In this document: in pieces, positions 1 through 9,038 of the stretch | Layout: each line of letters opens with the position of its first letter | Position numbering within the stretch: position 1 is the first letter of the stretch | NCBI RefSeq assembly: GCF_014163735.1 | Contig: NZ_JACJDV010000001.1 | Coordinates: 294,790 to 358,789 of the forward strand | Reading direction: 5' to 3' | DNA from: Shewanella sp. SR44-3 | GTDB taxonomy: Bacteria > Pseudomonadota > Gammaproteobacteria > Enterobacterales > Shewanellaceae | Length of the DNA stretch: 64,000 nucleotides | Notes under the pieces: model-generated | What the model was told of the DNA's origin: nothing | Database searches by the model: none | The model's input: only the letters and a program-made list of their open reading frames with translations | Position numbers and translations under genes: made by a program

Positions 1-133
1 ATTGTAGCAATCTAAAGAATGCTAACGTCCCTGTATTGTCTTTAACTTGGTCCTTATTCTACGCTTTATCATTGACACAGTGTATTTCACTTAATTCCCC
101 TATCTTTTAACGCCGAGAATAAATTAGTTACAA

Positions 134-505
134 TTAGAGATTTTCCTCAAGCTGGAAAATCATTTTTTCCACTGTGTATTCAAAGTTTAACGCTAATATA
201 ACACCATCATCTATGCTTTTCATAGAGGCGCTAACGCTTTTAAATCTCTGTAGCGCTTTCTCTTTTAAGCAAGCAGCATCAACCTCTGCATTCTCGCCTT
301 GCAGGCGAATTTCCAGCTCACCATCATTGGCTTCGATAACTGTACCTATATCGACAAAACTGCCACAGGTATTACAGCTATCATTAACTTGATTTTGGCC
401 TTCAGCAGATGATGCTGTGGCAGGTTCATTTGCCACTGTATCAGCCATAGTTGAGTTAATCGTGGATGCGGTCATAGACTTAGTTGCCATTGATTTAGTT
501 GTCAT
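134..505 (-). CDS. YfcZ/YiiS-type (DUF406) small protein
   Basis: A 123-residue protein whose C-terminal 80 residues resemble the YfcZ/YiiS (DUF406) family: a CNTCGSFVDIGTVI motif near residue 45 and a conserved ending MIFQLEENL. The function of the family is unknown. The ATG at 505 is preceded by GGAG at good spacing, so I keep it. The N-terminal 40 residues are a low-complexity Ser/Thr/Ala extension beginning with a small repeat (MTTKSMATKSM), absent from the enterobacterial homologues I remember. A downstream ATG at 448 is possible but has no ribosome site. The family call is from memory of conserved motifs. Confidence 0.75.
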   Translation of the reverse strand: MTTKSMATKSMTASTINSTMADTVANEPATASSAEGQNQVNDSCNTCGSFVDIGTVIEANDGELEIRLQGENAEVDAACLKEKALQRFKSVSASMKSIDDGVILALNFEYTVEKMIFQLEENL

Positions 506-658
506 GGATATGCTCCATAAATATGATTAGAGCTTAAGGATCACTCAAGCCCATTTGAAGTCATTATTTTAAGTGATTTTATTGTCATTAACTCAAAGCC
601 AATTCACAGTTCCGCTATCGGCCGCTTCAAAATAAACTCAGCTCAGTAATTTAGAAGA

Positions 659-1153
659 TCAGGCACTTAATGCCAGCGTGGCACTGATCTGCCTCTGCAT
701 AGCGAGCTGGTCGATGAAGTGCATTTGATTAAAATCTGGCAGCTTAGGAATAGCCTCTTGTTGCCGCAACCGAGTGAGAGGATCGCAATTGCTCAGCGCC
801 AGCGCCATATCATCAGGGGTATGACCACGAATAACCAAGGCTTCTGGCGTCAATGCTTGAGCCAACTGAAACCCTCGCAGGCCTTGCTGATAATACACCT
901 GTGCGTTATCCGTTAACGGCTCAGTGGTCGACAGATCTGCAATTAAGACTTGGGATTTTGGCAGTTCAAATTGTTTGATTAACTTTTCTGCTTGAGATAA
1001 ATCGCTATCTATTTGAAATTGAGCCTGATCTCTGGCATCTGCCGATAGCAATGCCAAAATTAAGCCAAACTCTCCCCGTCTGTGGTTCTCAATCGCTTGA
1101 TTCAAGCGATTACCACATTGTGACTCATTGACGAGGGGAAACTCAATTTGCAT
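659..1153 (-). CDS. VC2046/SO_3500-like conserved protein
   Basis: A 164-residue soluble protein with no signal peptide or membrane segment. The N-terminal pattern (LVNESQCGNRLNQAI, then RRGEFGLILALLS) recalls the gammaproteobacterial VC2046/SO_3500 family, whose function is not established. The reading frame is open back to a TTG near 1174, but the ATG at 1153 gives the more natural N-terminus (MQIEFPLVNE). The upstream GGTGG is only a weak ribosome site. It is transcribed away from the tRNA-Tyr cluster. The family name is recalled, not searched. Confidence 0.65.
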   Translation of the reverse strand: MQIEFPLVNESQCGNRLNQAIENHRRGEFGLILALLSADARDQAQFQIDSDLSQAEKLIKQFELPKSQVLIADLSTTEPLTDNAQVYYQQGLRGFQLAQALTPEALVIRGHTPDDMALALSNCDPLTRLRQQEAIPKLPDFNQMHFIDQLAMQRQISATLALSA

Positions 1154-1254
1154 AAAAAAACACCACCAAAACAACTCGTTGGTTGATTAACTACCGGGAT
1201 TGACACTTAATCGACCACTTGAAGCATTACTTGAGTTTTATTTTAGTTTTGCGC

Positions 1255-1283
1255 TTTACTTAACTTTTGTTTCTGACTACTAT
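1255..1283 (+). promoter_or_regulatory. Probable sigma70 promoter of the tRNA-Tyr cluster
   Basis: TTTACT (1255-1260) and TACTAT (1278-1283) are separated by 17 bp. They are followed by a GC-rich stretch (TGCCGCCGC), like the stringent discriminator of stable-RNA promoters. The predicted start lies about 10 bases before the first tRNA. Confidence 0.5.
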
Positions 1284-1298
1284 TGCCGCCGCAATTGA

Positions 1299-1383
1299 GG
1301 AGGGGTTCCCGAGTGGCCAAAGGGATCAGACTGTAAATCTGACGGCTCAGCCTTCGAAGGTTCGAATCCTTCTCCCTCCACCA
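1299..1383 (+). tRNA. tRNA-Tyr (GTA), copy 1
   Basis: An 85-nt type II tRNA with a long variable arm. The acceptor arm GGAGGGG pairs with TCCCTCC, the anticodon is GTA at 1333-1335, the T-arm is GAAGG-TTCGAAT-CCTTC, and the 3' CCA is encoded. It is close to E. coli tRNA-Tyr in sequence. It is the first of three copies that appear identical. Confidence 0.97.
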
Positions 1384-1474
1384 TTTGCGTCTAGTGTGTT
1401 ATCAAATTACTCCTGAGTAATGACGGATAACCTGCTAGAAAGTACGGCATAGTCCAAGTAAAAAAGATATTGTT

Positions 1475-1559
1475 GGAGGGGTTCCCGAGTGGCCAAAGGG
1501 ATCAGACTGTAAATCTGACGGCTCAGCCTTCGAAGGTTCGAATCCTTCTCCCTCCACCA
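1475..1559 (+). tRNA. tRNA-Tyr (GTA), copy 2
   Basis: Sequence identical to copy 1 over all 85 nt, including the encoded CCA. The 91-bp spacer before it is unrelated to the next spacer, so the duplication is confined to the mature tRNA. It is probably processed from a common precursor with the other copies. Confidence 0.97.
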
Positions 1560-1635
1560 TCTTTTTTAACTCAGTTTTTGTCATGCTAAAGTTTTAGGTT
1601 CCATCGTTAGTAAGCCACTAACGTGCTTTATCAGT

Positions 1636-1720
1636 GGAGGGGTTCCCGAGTGGCCAAAGGGATCAGACTGTAAATCTGACGGCTCAGCCTTCGAAGGTTC
1701 GAATCCTTCTCCCTCCACCA
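1636..1720 (+). tRNA. tRNA-Tyr (GTA), copy 3
   Basis: Third identical 85-nt tRNA-Tyr, 76 bp after copy 2, with CCA encoded. No obvious rho-independent terminator follows immediately. Confidence 0.97.
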
Positions 1721-1758
1721 TTTCTATATTGGTATTTTTATCCACGCTTCAATTCACA

Positions 1759-1860
1759 ATGTTAATTTACCTTCTCGGGTTAGCACTCATTCTGCTGTAC
1801 TCGCAGCTAAATCACTTACGGCTAAAAAACAACCCACAGCTAACCCTAAACATCGCTTAA
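1759..1860 (+). CDS. Possible 33-residue membrane peptide (weak)
   Basis: This lies in the 357-base gap between the last tRNA and the desulfhydrase gene. ATG at 1759 opens a 33-codon frame ending TAA at 1860. The first 14 residues are strongly hydrophobic (MLIYLLGLALILLY), followed by a polar tail, a pattern typical of tiny membrane proteins. No convincing ribosome-binding site precedes it, so it may be chance. The rest of the gap (1861-2077) shows nothing I can identify apart from an AT-rich approach to the next start. Confidence 0.2.
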   Translation: MLIYLLGLALILLYSQLNHLRLKNNPQLTLNIA

Positions 1861-2077
1861 TATTTTAGGCGGCTGCTCTTCAGTTGTGATTTAACCTCCT
1901 CTCTTTTTACACCGCACGGCATTGTTATAAAACACCTCTCATCCAGCATATCGACTCAATCAATCACTCTTGTGTTTAAGTTGTTGAGCTTATTTTCCTA
2001 AGCACTGTCGATTGGGCTATTTATTGTTATGCTTTTTTATTATGATTTATATCATTTTGTGTTTATAAGGTTTTACC

Positions 2078-3139
2078 ATGTCACAGTCTTGGGTTAATCG
2101 CGCCATCGGGCTTATTGAAGCGGATTTTCAGCGCAGCGCCGATACACATCTTATCAAGCTTGCCTTGCCACAACTTGAAGGGGTCGATATTTACTTAAAA
2201 GATGAAAGTACCCATCCTACTGGCAGTTTAAAGCACCGCCTAGCTCGCTCGCTGTTTCTTTACTCCCTGTGTAACGGCTGGATAAAACAAGACACCACGA
2301 TCATTGAATCATCTTCTGGTAGCACAGCGATTTCTGAAGCGTATTTTGCTCGCCTGCTAGGCCTACCCTTTATTGCTGTGATGCCAAAGAGCACCGCGAA
2401 GAAAAAAATTCAGCAAATTGAGTTCTATGGCGGCACATGCCATTTTGTCGATAAAGGCAGTGAAATTTATGCCGAATCCGAGCGATTAGCCGAAGAGCTC
2501 AATGGTCATTATATGGATCAATTTACTTATGCCGAGCGTGCAACCGACTGGCGTGGCAACAATAACATCGCCGATTCTATATTCAATCAGATGCAAAAAG
2601 AGCCTCATCCCATCCCCCAATGGATAGTAATGAGCCCAGGGACTGGCGGCACATCTGCCACCATTGGTCGCTACCTCCGGTATCAACAACTTACCACTCA
2701 GCTTTGCGTAGTCGACCCTGAAAATTCGGTATTTTATGAGTATTATCGCAGTGGCGATGCCAGCCTCACTGATTGCAGCGGCAGTAGAATTGAAGGGATA
2801 GGCAGGCCTCGAGTCGAACCATCCTTTATTGCTGGCGTAGTGGATGAGATGAAACGCATCCCAGATGCAGCCTCTATTGCCACCATACACTGGTTAGAGC
2901 AGCTTATTGGCCGCAAGACAGGCGCCTCCACTGGTACCAACTTGTATGGTGCCCTATTGCTGGCGACTCAAATGCGTGAACGGGGTGAGACAGGCTCTAT
3001 CGTGACCTTGCTTTGCGATTCAGGTGAGCGTTATTTAGATACCTATTATGATAATGCTTGGATTGAAGCGCACATAGGTGACATCAGTGTGTACCAGAAT
3101 AAGCTTGCCGCCTTCGACTTATGTGGCCTTATTGAATAA
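2078..3139 (+). CDS. Cds1-like PLP-dependent L-cysteine desulfhydrase
   Basis: A 353-residue fold-type II PLP enzyme of the cysteine synthase superfamily. The Schiff-base lysine is K52 in TGSLKHR. The substrate loop is SSSGST (about 78-83) and the phosphate-binding glycine loop is GTGGTSAT (188-195). Motifs throughout ([39 protein letters not shown]) match mycobacterial Cds1 (Rv3684) as I remember it. Cds1 breaks L-cysteine into H2S, pyruvate and ammonia, so cytoplasmic sulfide production is the likely role rather than cysteine synthesis. The start has an AAGG site. It is monocistronic and followed by a strong terminator. A cysteine synthase activity cannot be excluded from sequence. Confidence 0.85.
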   Translation: MSQSWVNRAIGLIEADFQRSADTHLIKLALPQLEGVDIYLKDESTHPTGSLKHRLARSLFLYSLCNGWIKQDTTIIESSSGSTAISEAYFARLLGLPFIAVMPKSTAKKKIQQIEFYGGTCHFVDKGSEIYAESERLAEELNGHYMDQFTYAERATDWRGNNNIADSIFNQMQKEPHPIPQWIVMSPGTGGTSATIGRYLRYQQLTTQLCVVDPENSVFYEYYRSGDASLTDCSGSRIEGIGRPRVEPSFIAGVVDEMKRIPDAASIATIHWLEQLIGRKTGASTGTNLYGALLLATQMRERGETGSIVTLLCDSGERYLDTYYDNAWIEAHIGDISVYQNKLAAFDLCGLIE

Positions 3140-3199
3140 TGAATAAGATGAATGGTGAGTTAGACGAGCTAATCATAGTGCTAATGCCGTCAAAGTAAT

Positions 3200-3227
3200 A
3201 AATAGCGCGCCAAAGGGCGCGCTATTT
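3200..3227. terminator. Bidirectional terminator between cds1-like gene and queE
   Basis: A perfect 12-bp stem (AAATAGCGCGCC / GGCGCGCTATTT) with a 4-base loop, flanked by A/T-rich tails on both sides. It serves the two convergent genes. Confidence 0.9.
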
Positions 3228-3265
3228 ATTTCAAGTGCCTTAATTCTAGCGGCAAGATAACAGCA

Positions 3266-3934
3266 TTAATCGATATCAAGATACTTATGAGTCTGGATAG
3301 ACAAGCGCCAATTACGGGCGATGCAGGTCTTCATTGCCAGCTCGGTGGCCCTCGCCTTCTGGCTGATAGGCTGCAAGCAAATGGTTTTACCGCTAAGGTC
3401 AATATCCGCTAACAACTCATCGAGTTCATCGATGTGATTTTGGGTGGCAATGGGATGCTTAATCTCATTGGCGCGAACCAATGCCTGCTCAAGCACCTTG
3501 TAGCCGCCTTTCATATTGATTTTAGGCGATACTGTCACCCACACGTCTTGATGACATTTCACTTCAAAGGTGCCACTGGTCTCAATTTGTACGCCATAAC
3601 CTGCCGCAATAAAGGTATGGGTAATGTCGCTGAGATCATAAAGACAAGGCTCACCACCCGTTAGCACGATATGCTTAGCAGTGAATCCTTTGGCCTGAAA
3701 AGCAGCGATAAGACTCACGCCATCATGATTTGCCCAGCGTCCTATGGTGCCATCCACGGTAATCACTTGCTCTGGAGTCACCTTGTTGTCGGCCAGCACA
3801 TCCCATGTCTGCTTAGTATCGCACCAAGCACAGCCCACAGGGCAGCCTTGCAGGCGCACGAATAAGGCTGGCACGCCGGTAAAACAGCCTTCACCTTGAA
3901 TAGTTTCGAATACTTCGTTGACTGGATAGTTCAT
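3266..3934 (-). CDS. queE: QueE, 7-carboxy-7-deazaguanine synthase
   Basis: A 222-residue radical SAM enzyme converting 6-carboxytetrahydropterin to 7-carboxy-7-deazaguanine in queuosine precursor synthesis. The [4Fe-4S]/SAM motif is C31-x3-C35-x2-C38 (GCPVGCAWC). EVFETIQGEG near the N-terminus and LTGGEPCLY are typical QueE segments. Length fits the gammaproteobacterial form. It is divergent from queC, which carries out the next step, separated by 176 bp. No preQ1 riboswitch is apparent in that gap. Confidence 0.95.
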   Translation of the reverse strand: MNYPVNEVFETIQGEGCFTGVPALFVRLQGCPVGCAWCDTKQTWDVLADNKVTPEQVITVDGTIGRWANHDGVSLIAAFQAKGFTAKHIVLTGGEPCLYDLSDITHTFIAAGYGVQIETSGTFEVKCHQDVWVTVSPKINMKGGYKVLEQALVRANEIKHPIATQNHIDELDELLADIDLSGKTICLQPISQKARATELAMKTCIARNWRLSIQTHKYLDID

Positions 3935-4110
3935 TGTTGGCCTTTAATCTTTGCGGGTCGGCATTTATAGTGGATTTTGCTCTCTGCTGCAAGTTTTTGC
4001 GTAAAGGCCTATGCTTAAGATAAACTACCCCACTTAAGACAAGCCTACCTGCTTCATGGACGTCGCTCAGTGTCCGCCTGTCATATTTTCCCTTTTTATT
4101 TGGTACTCCT

Positions 4111-4809
4111 ATGTCTAAAGCAGTCGTCGTTTTCAGTGGTGGTCAAGATTCCACTACATGCCTTATTCAGGCGCTCACCCAGTTTGATGAAGTTCACGCT
4201 ATTACTTTTGATTATGGTCAGCGCCATGATGCAGAAATTGAAGTGGCTAAAGCCTTGGCAAGCAACTTAAAAATCACTAGCCACAAAGTCATGGATGTGA
4301 GCCTACTCAACGAATTAGCTATCTCAGCTCTTACCCGTGATGCCATTCCTGTGTCCCATGAATTGATGGAAAATGGCTTACCCAATACCTTTGTGCCTGG
4401 GCGCAATATTTTGTTCCTCACCTTAGCAGGTATTTACGCTTACCAATTGGGCGCTGACAGCGTGATAACCGGGGTGTGTGAAACCGATTTTTCTGGTTAT
4501 CCTGATTGCCGCGATAAATTTGTTCGCGCCATGGAAAGCGCCCTATGTCTAGGTATGGACAAACAGATTAATTTAGTCACGCCATTAATGTGGCTAAATA
4601 AAGCTGAAACTTGGGCGCTGGCAGATAAATATCACAGTCTAACCTTAGTTCAAGAGCAAACATTAACCTGTTACAACGGCATCATAGGTCAAGGCTGCAG
4701 CGATTGCCCAGCTTGCCATTTAAGACAAAACGGCTTAAATGATTATCTTAATAATAAGCCAAGCGTTATGGCCTCATTAGAGCAAAAGACCGATGGCAAG
4801 CCTGCGTAA
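4111..4809 (+). CDS. queC: QueC, 7-cyano-7-deazaguanine synthase
   Basis: A 232-residue ATP-dependent enzyme that turns carboxy-deazaguanine into preQ0. The PP-loop SGGQDST lies at residues 9-15. Four zinc-binding cysteines are visible near the C-terminus (C187, C196, C199, C202; GCSDCPAC). [10 protein letters not shown] is a family signature. The reading frame overlaps the downstream rhombosortase by 17 bp, so the two are probably co-transcribed. The ribosome site before the ATG is weak. Confidence 0.97.
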   Translation: MSKAVVVFSGGQDSTTCLIQALTQFDEVHAITFDYGQRHDAEIEVAKALASNLKITSHKVMDVSLLNELAISALTRDAIPVSHELMENGLPNTFVPGRNILFLTLAGIYAYQLGADSVITGVCETDFSGYPDCRDKFVRAMESALCLGMDKQINLVTPLMWLNKAETWALADKYHSLTLVQEQTLTCYNGIIGQGCSDCPACHLRQNGLNDYLNNKPSVMASLEQKTDGKPA

Positions 4810-5449
4810 ATCAAATCAGGATAACAGCGCTTCCCTGTGGAAGCCCTTGTATTTATTTGCCGCCATTATCACGGCTATCTCAAGTGCATTTTGGGGGCTA
4901 GAGTGGTTTTCGGCTCAAGGCTCATCTGTATCTGATAGTTTTAGCTATCTACGGCTCAATATTACACAAGGTCAAGTGTGGCGTTTGCTGACAGGTAATT
5001 TACTCCATACCAACCTGTGGCATTTAGCCATGAACCTTGCAGGGCTGTGGGTGATTTTATTCCTCCACGAAATGCATTATCGCAAGCAAGCCTTACTAAT
5101 CTACCTGTTATTTATAAGCCTTTGCCTGTTTGAGGGCCTAGGTTTGTATTTCTACTACCCAGCACTACTCAGCTACGTAGGCTTAAGTGGAGTACTGCAT
5201 GGCTTATTTAGCTTTGGCGCCATAATGGATATCACCCGCGGCTATCGTTCAGGATATCTTTTACTCGCAGGGGTATTGGCTAAGGTGTGTTACGAGCAAA
5301 CCTATGGCGCAAGCGACAGCGTTGTCGAGCTGATAGGCGCCAGAGTCGCGACAGAATCCCATTTAGTTGGTGTGATTAGCGGCATCATTTGCGCCTTTAT
5401 CTGGCTAACATACCTTTATATTCAGCAGATGATCAAACGTAAAAAGTAA
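4793..5449 (+). CDS. rrtA: Rhombosortase-type intramembrane serine protease
   Basis: A 218-residue polytopic membrane protein of the rhomboid superfamily. [15 protein letters not shown] is a rhomboid loop/helix segment. The nucleophile motif is GLSGVLHG, where the serine and nearby His match rhombosortases; a second conserved His ([10 protein letters not shown]) sits near the C-terminus. Rhombosortases process exported proteins bearing a GlyGly-CTERM tail. The start ATG lies inside the queC coding end, suggesting translational coupling, though no functional link to queuosine is known. No protein in this window ends with a recognisable GlyGly-CTERM tail, so its substrates lie elsewhere. Confidence 0.85.
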   Translation: MASLRKSNQDNSASLWKPLYLFAAIITAISSAFWGLEWFSAQGSSVSDSFSYLRLNITQGQVWRLLTGNLLHTNLWHLAMNLAGLWVILFLHEMHYRKQALLIYLLFISLCLFEGLGLYFYYPALLSYVGLSGVLHGLFSFGAIMDITRGYRSGYLLLAGVLAKVCYEQTYGASDSVVELIGARVATESHLVGVISGIICAFIWLTYLYIQQMIKRKK

Positions 5450-5462
5450 GCACTGCGGGTAA

Positions 5463-5500
5463 ATAAAAAGAAGAAGAACCAAAGTTCAACTTCTTTTTAT
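5463..5500. terminator. Bidirectional terminator
   Basis: ATAAAAAGAAG (5463-5473) pairs with CTTCTTTTTAT (5490-5500). The arms are A- and T-rich and serve the convergent rhombosortase gene and the TIGR03503-type gene. Confidence 0.7.
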
Positions 5501-5560
5501 TCATCTTTTTCGGGGAAAGTTTTTATCATCCCTTAAGAAGCTTGAATTATAGCGCCGTCC

Positions 5561-6880
5561 CTAACTCTCTTCTGGTAAGTTTAAGTCGACTTCAGCATTG
5601 TCCTGACTTACAGCTTTTTTCTCTGCGGTTTCTTGCTCTTGCATTAATCTTAATTCAGCTGCCGCTAATGCTTTATTCAGTGCCTGCTTTTTACGCCACA
5701 CAACAAAGCCTATAACGCCAAACAAAAATAACCCCACATTTACTGTGACTATCCAAAATATTGCGTCTTCCTTAGCTTTGAGCTCAGCCACTTTAGCAAT
5801 TTCTGCAGCAACGGCGGCAAGTTCCGCCTCTGATGGAGGCGGCTCAGGAGGCTCGATAAAATTAAAAAATAACTCTGGAAGTTCTAATACTATCTCACGG
5901 CCTGTGATGGTGGTGCTGACCACATTGCCTTTAACTCGATAACTGCCAAAAACAGTGGCTGTAGGTAGTGGGTATAAGGTATTAGCTTGAGTGACTTCAT
6001 CAATTAAGATTGGAAGTTGCAGCCCTGCAGGCCCCACTAATTCAAATTCAAAATGTGTCTCCTCTAGCTTTAATAAGTCATCATCCACGATAAGCTCAAG
6101 CTGCCATACGCCACTTAAGGGATCGTCAGAGGCCAGCATATTGACCTTAATTGGCTGCGGGGATAAGAAGATAGGGTAATTAATTTCACGCTCAAAGACG
6201 GCATTTCTGGCGATGACTTGATAGTCGTAATGTCCCCAAGGCTGGTTGAGGTTGATCATACTGGTAAACACGGCATTATCTGGGGCTTCATCTAAGCCTT
6301 CACCGTTGTCTTTATAAGCCCCTGCGATGATACTACCTGCGGAAAAGTTTTCATCCTCTGGCAGATGCTTACTGACCAAGCGTACAGTCCATTCCAGCAT
6401 AAAATCAAGCCCAGGTAAGCGCATTAACAGGTCATCGCCGAGCATTTTGGCCGTCACTTTTAAGCGCTCGCCTTGAAATAACGGTTGAGGGATCTGTGCA
6501 ACTTCAATATCAAGCTTGGAAATTTTTTGAATGCTCGAGCCTTCAATCACGTTGCCCAATAATTGCCAAGGACCTGGCATAGGTTTTTTAATCTGGATCA
6601 TGTCGCCAGTTATCCCGTCAACCCATTTCACCTCCTCAGGGTGGCGAGTCGAATACCATTTACTGCCATCTGGCAATACAATAACCACAGGGGCTGAGCC
6701 GTATTTCCTTTGCACCAGCAACGTGAGTTCATCGACCATATGATCGATTCTAAAGCGATTTTTAAGCTCGCTAGCACTGGTGTACGGTACTGGCTCTGCA
6801 TGAGCATAAGTCGAAAAAAAGACTGCCCCTAAAAGCAAGACAATAAAAGCACTGCGGCAATAACTAAGCGATAGACTCAT
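5561..6880 (-). CDS. TIGR03503-type exported, membrane-anchored protein
   Basis: A 439-residue protein with a clear signal peptide (cleavage near TYAHA), a long periplasmic part rich in beta-type segments, a proline-rich linker (EPPEPPPSE) and one transmembrane helix near residues 375-395. A charged cytoplasmic tail with Ala/Glu-rich helix follows. I associate it with the TIGR03503 family from memory; no function is known. The frame is open upstream into dnaQ, but the ATG at 6880 gives the signal peptide start. It lies 10 bp after dnaQ and is probably co-transcribed with it. There is no GlyGly-CTERM-like ending despite the nearby rhombosortase gene. Confidence 0.7.
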   Translation of the reverse strand: MSLSLSYCRSAFIVLLLGAVFFSTYAHAEPVPYTSASELKNRFRIDHMVDELTLLVQRKYGSAPVVIVLPDGSKWYSTRHPEEVKWVDGITGDMIQIKKPMPGPWQLLGNVIEGSSIQKISKLDIEVAQIPQPLFQGERLKVTAKMLGDDLLMRLPGLDFMLEWTVRLVSKHLPEDENFSAGSIIAGAYKDNGEGLDEAPDNAVFTSMINLNQPWGHYDYQVIARNAVFEREINYPIFLSPQPIKVNMLASDDPLSGVWQLELIVDDDLLKLEETHFEFELVGPAGLQLPILIDEVTQANTLYPLPTATVFGSYRVKGNVVSTTITGREIVLELPELFFNFIEPPEPPPSEAELAAVAAEIAKVAELKAKEDAIFWIVTVNVGLFLFGVIGFVVWRKKQALNKALAAAELRLMQEQETAEKKAVSQDNAEVDLNLPEES

Positions 6881-6890
6881 AGGAATGTTG

Positions 6891-7619
6891 TTATCCTCTC
6901 CAGAGGCATTTTCCGGATTTTTGCACCAGATCAAGGCGAGACTCGTGTAATACTAGTTCATCGGCAGAAGCCGCTATCACTTTAAGATTAAATCCAGATG
7001 GATCAAGTCGTTGGATCCCTCCAGCTTCCTGCCCTGCCTGTTCACTGGATAAATTAAACTTGATTTGTCCACCGGTCATCAATAAGTAAACATCGGCCAA
7101 AATCTCGGCATCCAATAATGCGCCGTGATAGGTCCGTCGTGAGTTATCTATGCCATAACGCTTGCACAAGGCATCTAAATTATTCTTTTGCCCAGGATGA
7201 AGCCGTTTTGCTATGGATAAACTGTCGAGGATATCAACGATGTCATGAGTCTTAGGTCCTCTTGGCTGCAACATAGAAAATTCATGATCCATAAAGCTCA
7301 CGTCAAAGCTCGCGTTATGGGCGACAATCTCTGCGCCTTGAATAAACTCAATAAATTCTTGAGCAATCTGATGGAACCTTGGCTCATTGGCCACCCGCTC
7401 ATCGGTAATACCGTGAACCGCTATGGCTTCTGGATCAATAAGTTGCCCAGGATTAATATACTGATGGTAAGTACGCCCCGTAAGGCGGCGATTGACCACC
7501 TCAACACAACCAATTTCGATGATCCTATGGCCGATGTAAATCGCGCCACCGGCTTGATTCATGCCGGTGGTTTCGGTATCTAAAATAATCTGGCGGCTTG
7601 CGCTGGAAATAATGGTCAT
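6891..7619 (-). CDS. dnaQ: DnaQ, DNA polymerase III epsilon subunit
   Basis: A 242-residue DEDDh 3'-5' proofreading exonuclease of the replicative polymerase. ExoI is LDTETTG (D14, E16), ExoII is HNASFDVSFMD, and ExoIII is HGALLDAEILADVYL with the catalytic His and Asp. The C-terminal tail binds the polymerase subunit in the family. The ATG at 7619 is preferred over the TTG four codons upstream. It is divergent from rnhA, the same arrangement as in E. coli. Confidence 0.97.
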   Translation of the reverse strand: MTIISSASRQIILDTETTGMNQAGGAIYIGHRIIEIGCVEVVNRRLTGRTYHQYINPGQLIDPEAIAVHGITDERVANEPRFHQIAQEFIEFIQGAEIVAHNASFDVSFMDHEFSMLQPRGPKTHDIVDILDSLSIAKRLHPGQKNNLDALCKRYGIDNSRRTYHGALLDAEILADVYLLMTGGQIKFNLSSEQAGQEAGGIQRLDPSGFNLKVIAASADELVLHESRLDLVQKSGKCLWRG

Positions 7620-7624
7620 AGTCT

Positions 7625-7654
7625 TTATCAACTTAATCTAAAAATCGTTATACT
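7625..7654 (+). promoter_or_regulatory. Candidate rnhA promoter
   Basis: TTATCA (7625-7630) and TATACT (7649-7654) with an 18-bp spacer lie in the 64-bp gap between dnaQ and rnhA. The -35 is weak. Confidence 0.4.
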
Positions 7655-7683
7655 GCGCCGGATTAAATTCGTAATAGGCAGTC

Positions 7684-8163
7684 ATGATGACAACACATAA
7701 ACAAGTCAATATCTACACCGACGGCTCATGTCTTGGTAATCCAGGTCCTGGAGGCTATGGTATTGTAATGCAATATAAACAGCATTCAAAAGAAATTGCC
7801 GATGGCTTTGCCTTAACTACAAATAACCGTATGGAATTACTGGCACCTATCATAGCCCTGGAAGCCTTGATGGAACCTTGTGTCGTTACCTTAACCAGCG
7901 ACAGTCAATACATGCGTCAAGGGATCACCCAGTGGATCCACGGCTGGAAGAAAAAAGGCTGGATGACCTCAAATAAACAAGCGGTTAAAAACGTTGATTT
8001 ATGGAAACGCTTAGACAGCGTTAGCCAAAGACACTCTATAGATTGGCGCTGGGTTAAAGGGCATGCAGGCCACGTGCAAAATGAGCGTTGCGATAAACTG
8101 GCAAGAGCGGCGGCAGAAGCTAAGCCCAAACAGATCGATATTGGCTATCAAGACAGCTTATGA
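7684..8163 (+). CDS. rnhA: RNase HI
   Basis: A 159-residue ribonuclease that removes RNA from RNA:DNA hybrids. The catalytic acidic residues are visible as D13 (YTDGSC), E51 (NRMELL), D73 (TSDSQY) and D137 (ERCDKLA), with the KGHAGH loop at 125-130. The length equals the E. coli enzyme within a few residues. There are two adjacent ATGs, and the first is used here. Its 3' end overlaps the convergent yafS-like gene by 16 bp. Confidence 0.97.
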   Translation: MMTTHKQVNIYTDGSCLGNPGPGGYGIVMQYKQHSKEIADGFALTTNNRMELLAPIIALEALMEPCVVTLTSDSQYMRQGITQWIHGWKKKGWMTSNKQAVKNVDLWKRLDSVSQRHSIDWRWVKGHAGHVQNERCDKLARAAAEAKPKQIDIGYQDSL

Positions 8164-8867
8164 TCCCCTAATCGCCCTGCACTTGGCGCAGGCGACCAAC
8201 TGTGTTGCTGTGGACGTTTTTTATCGCGAATTGGCGTCAAAGGTGCATCCAATTTACGGGCAACAATAAAATAGACGCTACCTGTACCTGGGAGCCAGCG
8301 CTGCAGACTTTGCTCTAGGTATTGACCAAAGGCAAAGGGGCGAATTAAGGGATGATATAAGCTACGGCTATCTTCAAGCACCTGATAACCTAGCAATCCG
8401 AGCCAATCTTTCACCCTTGATGGCATAAAAAACTGCCCACACCAAGGCAGCCTTGTTTGATATCGTGACAATACTTTGCCCATAAACAACGGACTTATGG
8501 GGTTAAAACCCACAATAATCACATAGCCACCGCTAATAAGTACCCTATCCACTTCCCTGAGTAAACGATAAGGGTTAGTTTCAAACTCAATTAAGAAACT
8601 CATTAGCACTGTATCTATAGTGGTATTTTTCAACGGCAAGTGGTGCGGATCGGCAATAATGTCAGCACCAGTGTCATCAAACACAGAATAATGCCGTGAA
8701 ATACTGCAGCCTTGGCTGTCAAGGCCTGCACTCAAGGAGCCCAATTTCAGCAAGTGATAGCCAAACACTTTAGGCCACCATGAAGCTAACTGAGTTTCAA
8801 CCGCCAGCTTGATGTGCTCGCTATAGGGAAGCTGCTGCCATTGTCTAGGCTTTGTCACCAAGCGCAT
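8148..8867 (-). CDS. yafS: YafS-like SAM-dependent methyltransferase
   Basis: A 239-residue class I methyltransferase. The region [21 protein letters not shown] is the acidic strand and motif of the Methyltransf_11 fold, followed by [15 protein letters not shown]. The substrate is unknown. Position between rnhA and gloB is exactly that of E. coli yafS, which supports the call. The start ATG has a strong GAGGAGG site. The C-terminal 25 residues are polar and probably disordered. The gene converges on rnhA with overlapping ends. Confidence 0.85.
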   Translation of the reverse strand: MRLVTKPRQWQQLPYSEHIKLAVETQLASWWPKVFGYHLLKLGSLSAGLDSQGCSISRHYSVFDDTGADIIADPHHLPLKNTTIDTVLMSFLIEFETNPYRLLREVDRVLISGGYVIIVGFNPISPLFMGKVLSRYQTRLPWCGQFFMPSRVKDWLGLLGYQVLEDSRSLYHPLIRPFAFGQYLEQSLQRWLPGTGSVYFIVARKLDAPLTPIRDKKRPQQHSWSPAPSAGRLGDHKLS

Positions 8868-9038
8868 GTATCCTCCTCTGTTCTCATTGAAGTCAAACCC
8901 TAGCGATTTCAGACATTAGTGCAGGCTTTAATACAAGCTCTAGCACTAAAAGAATGGATATTGGGCCTCAGCCGATTTTGGCTTTTAGTTCACAATCCGT
9001 TACTCTGTCAGCTTAACAGAATCGTCATGGAAAAATAC

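Noticed and set aside
3935..4110. Possible preQ1 riboswitch between queE and queC
   Set aside because: No preQ1-type pseudoknot hairpin with A-rich tail was found in either direction.
5561..6880. TIGR03503-type protein as rhombosortase substrate
   Set aside because: Its transmembrane helix is followed by a long charged tail, not by the short Arg-rich end after a Gly-Gly motif expected for GlyGly-CTERM.
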